Below are positions 60,360 through 64,000 of a stretch of 64,000 nucleotides of DNA, in pieces. The translations under genes and the position numbers were made by a program. The notes below the pieces were generated by a model, which was given only the letters and a program-made list of their open reading frames with translations, was not told where the DNA came from and did not search any database. Numbering within the stretch: position 1 is the first letter of the stretch; every line of letters begins with the position of its first letter. Where the stretch lies: assembly GCA_043721315.1 (NCBI GenBank), contig JAYSQZ010000017.1, forward strand, positions 1-64,000, given 5' to 3'. The DNA is from Elstera sp043721315 (lineage in GTDB: Bacteria > Pseudomonadota > Alphaproteobacteria > Elsterales > Elsteraceae).

Positions 60360-60725
60360 ATGGCGAAACCCGAATGGGGCGCAAAGCGCATTTGCCATTC
60401 TTGCGGCGCACCTTTTTACGATATGGGCCGTGATCCCATCGTGTGCCCGAAATGTGCAACGACCTACGATCCTGAAGCGATTCTGAAATCGCGCCGGTCG
60501 CGCGCGCCACTGCCAGATGATAAGCCCGTTAAAGCCGCCGTGGTCGCAGCCGTGGTGGACGAAGCCGACGTTGCTGACTTGCCCGATGTCGAAGCCGATC
60601 TGGTGGCAGAAGATGCCGTGGCCGACGAAGACGATGACCTGATGGAAGATACGTCCGACCTCGGTGAGGACGAAGACGATATGGCCGAAGTCATCGAAAA
60701 CATCGGTGAGGACGACGAGCGATAA
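60360..60725 (+). CDS. FYDLN-acid (TIGR02300) family protein
   Basis: 121-residue alphaproteobacterial protein of unknown function. Residues 1-40 form a zinc-ribbon-like domain with two CxxC pairs (C12, C15, C29, C32) around APFYDMGRDPIVCPKC, the family signature region. The rest is extremely acidic (Asp/Glu-rich, ending NIGEDDER), probably disordered. AAGGAAC lies before the ATG. Divergent from aroA. A strong terminator follows 23 bp after the stop. Confidence 0.92.
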   Translation: MAKPEWGAKRICHSCGAPFYDMGRDPIVCPKCATTYDPEAILKSRRSRAPLPDDKPVKAAVVAAVVDEADVADLPDVEADLVAEDAVADEDDDLMEDTSDLGEDEDDMAEVIENIGEDDER

Positions 60726-60748
60726 TCAGCGCTGAGGCTGCAATAATA

Positions 60749-60780
60749 AAAAGGCCCGGTGTCTCTACCGGGCCTTTTCT
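60749..60780 (+). terminator. Bidirectional intrinsic terminator
   Basis: AAAAGGCCCGGT-GTCTCT-ACCGGGCCTTTT, a perfect 12-bp stem with T-runs on both strands. It serves the FYDLN gene on the plus strand and the convergent binding-protein gene on the minus strand. Confidence 0.9.
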
Positions 60781-60791
60781 TTGAGTTTTGC

Positions 60792-61538
60792 CTACTGAGC
60801 CATTGCAAAGTATTTTTGCTGTAGACCTTTTATATCGACCTTGCTCAATCCTTCGGTAAAAATCGCTGATAGTTTTTTACCGTACTCGCTTTTATTGAAG
60901 GCAACGTGCAAGGTTTTATCTTCTAACGGCAGCGCGAACACCACTTGCTCCCGTATATCGAGCAAGCGCGTATCGGTTTTTAAGAGATGCGCGAAGACAT
61001 GTCGATCAATCTCTGCCGCATCAATCCGGCCTGCCGCGAGCTTGCGAATATTGGTGTTATCGTCCGAGACGCCTTCGGGCTTCAGTCCTGCCGCCATCGC
61101 CGCCTCTACCGGATCCGCATTCACATATCCCGAGACGACACCTAGCCTTAGCGTCCGCAGCGCTTCGGCGGTTGCCGGGGGAACCGGCGCACCTTTCCGC
61201 ATAATCAGCCCTAGCGGCCCCGTGCCAATGCTCGGCGACAGGCTAAAGTCCGGGATTTCAGCCAAGTATTCGGGAAAATACCCGGCAATCTCCGCCGAAT
61301 CCTTTGCTTTCGCTACCGCCCGCTGCCATGGCAGAAACTCAATTTCAACCTGATAACCCATAGCCTTAAAGGCTTCCCGAACGATGACGCTGCTGAACCC
61401 GCCATCCGGCGCGGTAACACAGGTGTAAGGACACCAATCCAACGTCGTCAGCTTCACGCTTTGCTGCGCGAGCGCTGGGGTTGCAGCCACCATCACCCCA
61501 AGCACAACCCACGATACTTGCGTCAGTGTTTGCATCAT
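60792..61538 (-). CDS. Periplasmic solute-binding protein (SBP_bac_3 type)
   Basis: 248-residue exported protein with a 24-residue signal peptide (WVVLGVMVAATPALA-QQS). The type II periplasmic-binding fold is indicated by LDWCPYTCVTAPDGGFSSVI, EFLPWQRAVAKAKD and LRLGVVSGY. The PWQRA segment is common in a branch of polar-amino-acid-like binding proteins that often lack a transporter. No permease or ATPase gene is nearby, so it is an orphan. GAGGAGG precedes tandem ATG codons. Confidence 0.85.
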   Translation of the reverse strand: MMQTLTQVSWVVLGVMVAATPALAQQSVKLTTLDWCPYTCVTAPDGGFSSVIVREAFKAMGYQVEIEFLPWQRAVAKAKDSAEIAGYFPEYLAEIPDFSLSPSIGTGPLGLIMRKGAPVPPATAEALRTLRLGVVSGYVNADPVEAAMAAGLKPEGVSDDNTNIRKLAAGRIDAAEIDRHVFAHLLKTDTRLLDIREQVVFALPLEDKTLHVAFNKSEYGKKLSAIFTEGLSKVDIKGLQQKYFAMAQ

Positions 61539-61746
61539 GATCGGCCTCCTCAGAAGCGAAAAAACTTATATGTCTCAATGCTCAGGATGCCCTTTGAAGA
61601 TGACAAAACAACTGCCACCCCCGCACATTTGCCGACTATCCCTTCAGCGCTGCTAAAAAACTGTCACTTTTTGCTTGCGGGGCCGAGGCGCATGTTTTAG
61701 AAATTCGTTCACACCGAATAAGAGATTATCGGTACCCAGAAGTTTC

Positions 61747-61822
61747 GGGGCTATAGCTCAGCTGGGAGAGCGCTACGATGGCATTGTAGAGGTCAGCGGT
61801 TCGATCCCGCTTAGCTCCACCA
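61747..61822 (+). tRNA. tRNA-Ala (GGC anticodon)
   Basis: 76-nt cloverleaf with encoded CCA. Acceptor GGGGCTA pairs with TAGCTCC (one G-T), the D-arm contains AGCTCAGCTGGGAGAGC, the anticodon stem CTACG/TGTAG carries loop ATGGCAT with anticodon GGC, and the T-arm contains GGTTCGATCCC. Decodes GCC and GCU. Confidence 0.96.
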
Positions 61823-61831
61823 AACAAATCA

Positions 61832-61866
61832 AAGGGTTAGCAGCATAAAGCGGCTAACCCTTTTTT
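61832..61866 (+). terminator. Terminator of tRNA-Ala
   Basis: GGGTTAGC (61834-61841) and GCTAACCC (61853-61860) followed by TTTTTT, 10 bp after the tRNA CCA end. Confidence 0.9.
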
Positions 61867-62005
61867 GCTGTGTCACCACCATGTCACCAAATCTAGAACC
61901 CTGCATGTTCAGGGCGGGCCGCCCCCGGACGAGCATCCCGAAAATCTCGGAAAGCGCCTCCTCGCCAGGGGACTAACCCACACTGAGAACAGGTATTGGG
62001 CGACA

Positions 62006-62045
62006 CCTTCTCACTACCCGCCCTCCGCACGGGCGCATGAGAAGG
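62006..62045. other. Nested hairpin in the tRNA-Ala to lyase gap
   Basis: CCTTCTCA and TGAGAAGG enclose CGCCC-TCCGCAC-GGGCG. The 329-bp gap (61823-62151) otherwise holds the tRNA terminator, a TGTCACCACCATGTCACC direct repeat near 61870-61888, and no credible gene. It may be the 3' structure of the convergent lyase mRNA or part of an old attachment region. Confidence 0.4.
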
Positions 62046-62151
62046 ATAGTCGGCTATCACCCCCTTTCCTCTTCCGGTTTAGTGTCAGGGCGTAGAGGAT
62101 TGTTCGCAGGATGCCCGTCACCAACCGTCTTAAGCCTCTGCAAACCAAGCG

Positions 62152-63294
62152 TTACCCCTTGAGGCAACTCATGTTCCCGCCGACGTAATCATCCAGCATC
62201 GGATGCTTGAACCGACCATCGGCGAAGAATTTCTGAAGTCGAATGCTGTTCGAATGATCGGGGAAGCGGGCGATATAAGGAACAATCCAGGCCATATAGT
62301 GCCTACCGTGGCCGCGTGCATCGAGGAACCCGAGATCCTGACTGCGGTAATCAGTTCCGGCTGGAACAGAGACGTTGGCGGAAGCCTCGCGAAGCACCCG
62401 GCTCGGGGTATCGATTGCGTCGAGGAGGAACGTGATCAGCGTATGGAGAGTAACGCCGCTCACGTCGGTTCCATAGAGATCATATTCTTGTTGAGCACCG
62501 ATCTCCGCCATAGCAACGAGCGAGCTAATGGCATGGCGCTGATAGAAAATCGCTCGATAACCCCGTTGTAGTTCTAGCGGCAACCCACCGTCGGCACGAG
62601 CTTCAGCCAGTACGCGGGTATAACCATCAAGCCCTATTTTCAGTTCGTCAGCATCACCAACCAGCGCGCCATAGGCCATATGGACACTATCGCGCAGAAT
62701 ACGGTGATTATTGCGGCTAGAGATTGGCCCAGTTTGGACACGCAGATTCCCGACCATCTTTTTTGCCCAGGTATCGAGGCGGTCCCGCTTTCCCGCGTCG
62801 AGCGTGGGGCGCAGCAAGCTATACCCGACCAGGACCGGCAAAATGGTGCGGCTGGCAGCGTAGGTTCCATTCACGGGATCGCCCGATATTTGGGTCAATC
62901 CATCCTGCCCGGCCCAGGCCAGCAACATCTCGGTTAACCGCGCTTGGCTTTCGGCATCCCGATTGGCCCAGGCCGCCGCCGTGAGTCGCATCGTGATAAG
63001 CGCAAAAGGTTCGGTATCGGTGGAGCCGCCCCCATAACCGCCGACCGCCCCGATGGCGCGCACAGGATTTGCCCCGACTTCGGGAATGGCGATCAAATTG
63101 GGGGAGATCCCACAGCGTAGCGCAAGATCGTTGGGTGAGAAGCTCGGCAAGCGGCTCGGATCACTCATAACACTACCAGGGTGCCGGACGGTGATCTGCT
63201 GGGCTGTCTGCCCTGTCGCCGCCTCCTTAATGGGCGGGGAGGCGCACCCCGCAAGGGCGAAAACGCAGGCAACAGTAATGAGGCGGGAAACCAT
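62152..63294 (-). CDS. Alginate-lyase-family (PL5-type) lipoprotein
   Basis: 380-residue predicted lipoprotein: signal peptide with lipobox LAGC, lipid on C17. The alpha-helical lyase domain resembles AlgL/A1-III. N196-H197 (SSRNNHRIL), R244 and Y251 (LELQRGYRAIFYQRHA) have the spacing NH +47 R +7 Y that I recall for the catalytic residues of Sphingomonas A1-III and Pseudomonas AlgL. It would cleave mannuronate-rich polymers by beta-elimination from the periplasm or outer membrane. No alg biosynthesis genes are visible, so its substrate may be an exopolysaccharide made elsewhere or an external glycan. Divergent from a WYL regulator. Confidence 0.78.
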   Translation of the reverse strand: MVSRLITVACVFALAGCASPPIKEAATGQTAQQITVRHPGSVMSDPSRLPSFSPNDLALRCGISPNLIAIPEVGANPVRAIGAVGGYGGGSTDTEPFALITMRLTAAAWANRDAESQARLTEMLLAWAGQDGLTQISGDPVNGTYAASRTILPVLVGYSLLRPTLDAGKRDRLDTWAKKMVGNLRVQTGPISSRNNHRILRDSVHMAYGALVGDADELKIGLDGYTRVLAEARADGGLPLELQRGYRAIFYQRHAISSLVAMAEIGAQQEYDLYGTDVSGVTLHTLITFLLDAIDTPSRVLREASANVSVPAGTDYRSQDLGFLDARGHGRHYMAWIVPYIARFPDHSNSIRLQKFFADGRFKHPMLDDYVGGNMSCLKG

Positions 63295-63371
63295 CGATAA
63301 AACCTTTCTTGTCGACCAGGGAGGCGTTTTGCACTATTGCCGCATCTGCGTCATTTAAGGTCGGAAGTTCC

Positions 63372-64000
63372 ATGGCTCATCCATCGCGGTTTGACACAAT
63401 TCGTGCCCTTCTATTGTTGAGAGATGCGCTCGCCGGATCAGAGGACGGTTTGAGTGTACCCGAGATGATGGAACTCCTGCGGTGCTCCCGCCGCACGGTC
63501 GAAAGGCACCGTGCGTTGATTGAAGAAATCTGGGGCGTTCCGCTTGATGAAATGCCGGGGCATAGCGCGCGGGAAAAGCGATGGCGGCTCGACCCGCGCC
63601 CCCTGCGCCACGATATTGCGATTTCACCGAACGATCTCGCTGCCCTTACCCTGGCACGCGATAAATTCACCCAGGAAGGGTTGAGCGGCAATGCCGAGGC
63701 CTTACTGCGATTGGAAGCCCTTCTGCTTCGTTTATTGCCCAAAAACCGCCGCCCTCGCTTTGCGCCAGATTGGGAAGCCCTGTTGCAAGGCGAAGGCTGG
63801 GCAACCCGCCCACAACCGCGTCTCACAGGACTAGAGGCAACGCTAGACACAATCCGCACGGCCTTGAAAGCCTGCCAGAAGTTAAGGTTTCACTACGTTA
63901 GCCGCTTCACGAGGAAAGAAAGCCGCCCCACGGTTTCCCCCTATGGTGTGCTCTACGGGGTTCGCCATTATCTTATTGCCTATAATGATAGTGCCCAAAA
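63372..64000 (+). CDS. WYL-domain transcriptional regulator (5' part)
   Basis: The frame is open to the window end (209 codons), so the gene is incomplete. MAHPSRFDTIRALLLLRDAL is followed by a DeoR-like helix-turn-helix (about residues 26-55, PEMMELLRCSRRTVERH). The WYL domain begins near 155, with LRFHYVSRFTRKESRPTVSP and YGVLYGVRHYLIAYND. WYL proteins bind ligands or nucleic acids and often control stress or defence genes. AAGGTCGGAAG precedes the ATG. It is divergent from the lyase gene (77 bp apart). Confidence 0.85.
   Translation, partial: MAHPSRFDTIRALLLLRDALAGSEDGLSVPEMMELLRCSRRTVERHRALIEEIWGVPLDEMPGHSAREKRWRLDPRPLRHDIAISPNDLAALTLARDKFTQEGLSGNAEALLRLEALLLRLLPKNRRPRFAPDWEALLQGEGWATRPQPRLTGLEATLDTIRTALKACQKLRFHYVSRFTRKESRPTVSPYGVLYGVRHYLIAYNDSAQ

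Overview
The window is chromosomal DNA from an alphaproteobacterium, most likely of the Rhodospirillales. This rests on gene content: a FYDLN-acid (TIGR02300) protein, a DUF1178 protein, a SUV3-like helicase followed by an S4 protein, a 180-kDa-class NAD-glutamate dehydrogenase, a class II-type EPSP synthase, and an FtsZ with a very long C-terminal linker. GC content is high (by eye about 60-65%) except in two islands: the osmoprotectant ABC operon (16.2-20.1 kb) and a DUF262/DUF1524 defence-type gene (50.2-51.9 kb). I cannot name the genus.

Layout. 0-8 kb, mostly minus strand: tyrS, purB, a tiny hypothetical gene, a soluble two-PAS chemoreceptor, a Mak-like ROK sugar kinase, a toxin-antitoxin pair and a secreted phytase-like-domain protein. 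8-16 kb: SUV3-type helicase, S4 RNA-binding protein, giant NAD-glutamate dehydrogenase. 16-20 kb: an OsmF/YehZYXW-type betaine importer with an intergenic hairpin repeat between its binding protein and permease. 20-28 kb: lrgAB, lpxC (detached from the division cluster), two EamA exporters, a membrane chemoreceptor, an Lrp regulator divergent from a PLP enzyme, and the RNase P RNA. 28.8-48 kb: a complete, tightly overlapped division and cell-wall (dcw) cluster mraZ-rsmH-ftsL-ftsI-murE-murF-mraY-murD-ftsW-murG-murC-murB-ddl-ftsQ-ftsA-ftsZ, preceded by a 10-bp-phased array of MraZ-type boxes. 48-56 kb: pmbA, a GNAT, the lone GmrSD-like gene, a YhiN-like flavoprotein, lolA, a candidate small RNA, an orphan AbrB-type antitoxin, a glutaredoxin, a nitrilase-family amidase and DUF1178. 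56-60 kb, minus strand: aroA-cmk-rpsA. 60-64 kb: FYDLN protein, a polar-solute binding protein, tRNA-Ala(GGC), a PL5-type alginate-lyase lipoprotein and the 5' part of a WYL-domain regulator cut by the window end.

How the genes work together: the dcw cluster makes lipid II (MurB-F, Ddl, MraY, MurG) and assembles the divisome that uses it (FtsZ, A, Q, L, W, I). Almost every junction is an ATGA, GTGA or TAATG overlap, implying translational coupling from one upstream promoter region. LolA, LpxC and LrgAB add envelope functions.

The most unusual non-coding content is a family of roughly 105-bp intergenic repeats made of two hairpins with TTAGAGC/GCTCTAA ends. There are five two-hairpin copies, one half copy carrying compensatory stem changes between ftsA and ftsZ, and two related perfect 16-bp hairpins. 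They sit at gene boundaries, and at 3.1-3.2 kb the two repeat ends supply the stop codons of both flanking genes.
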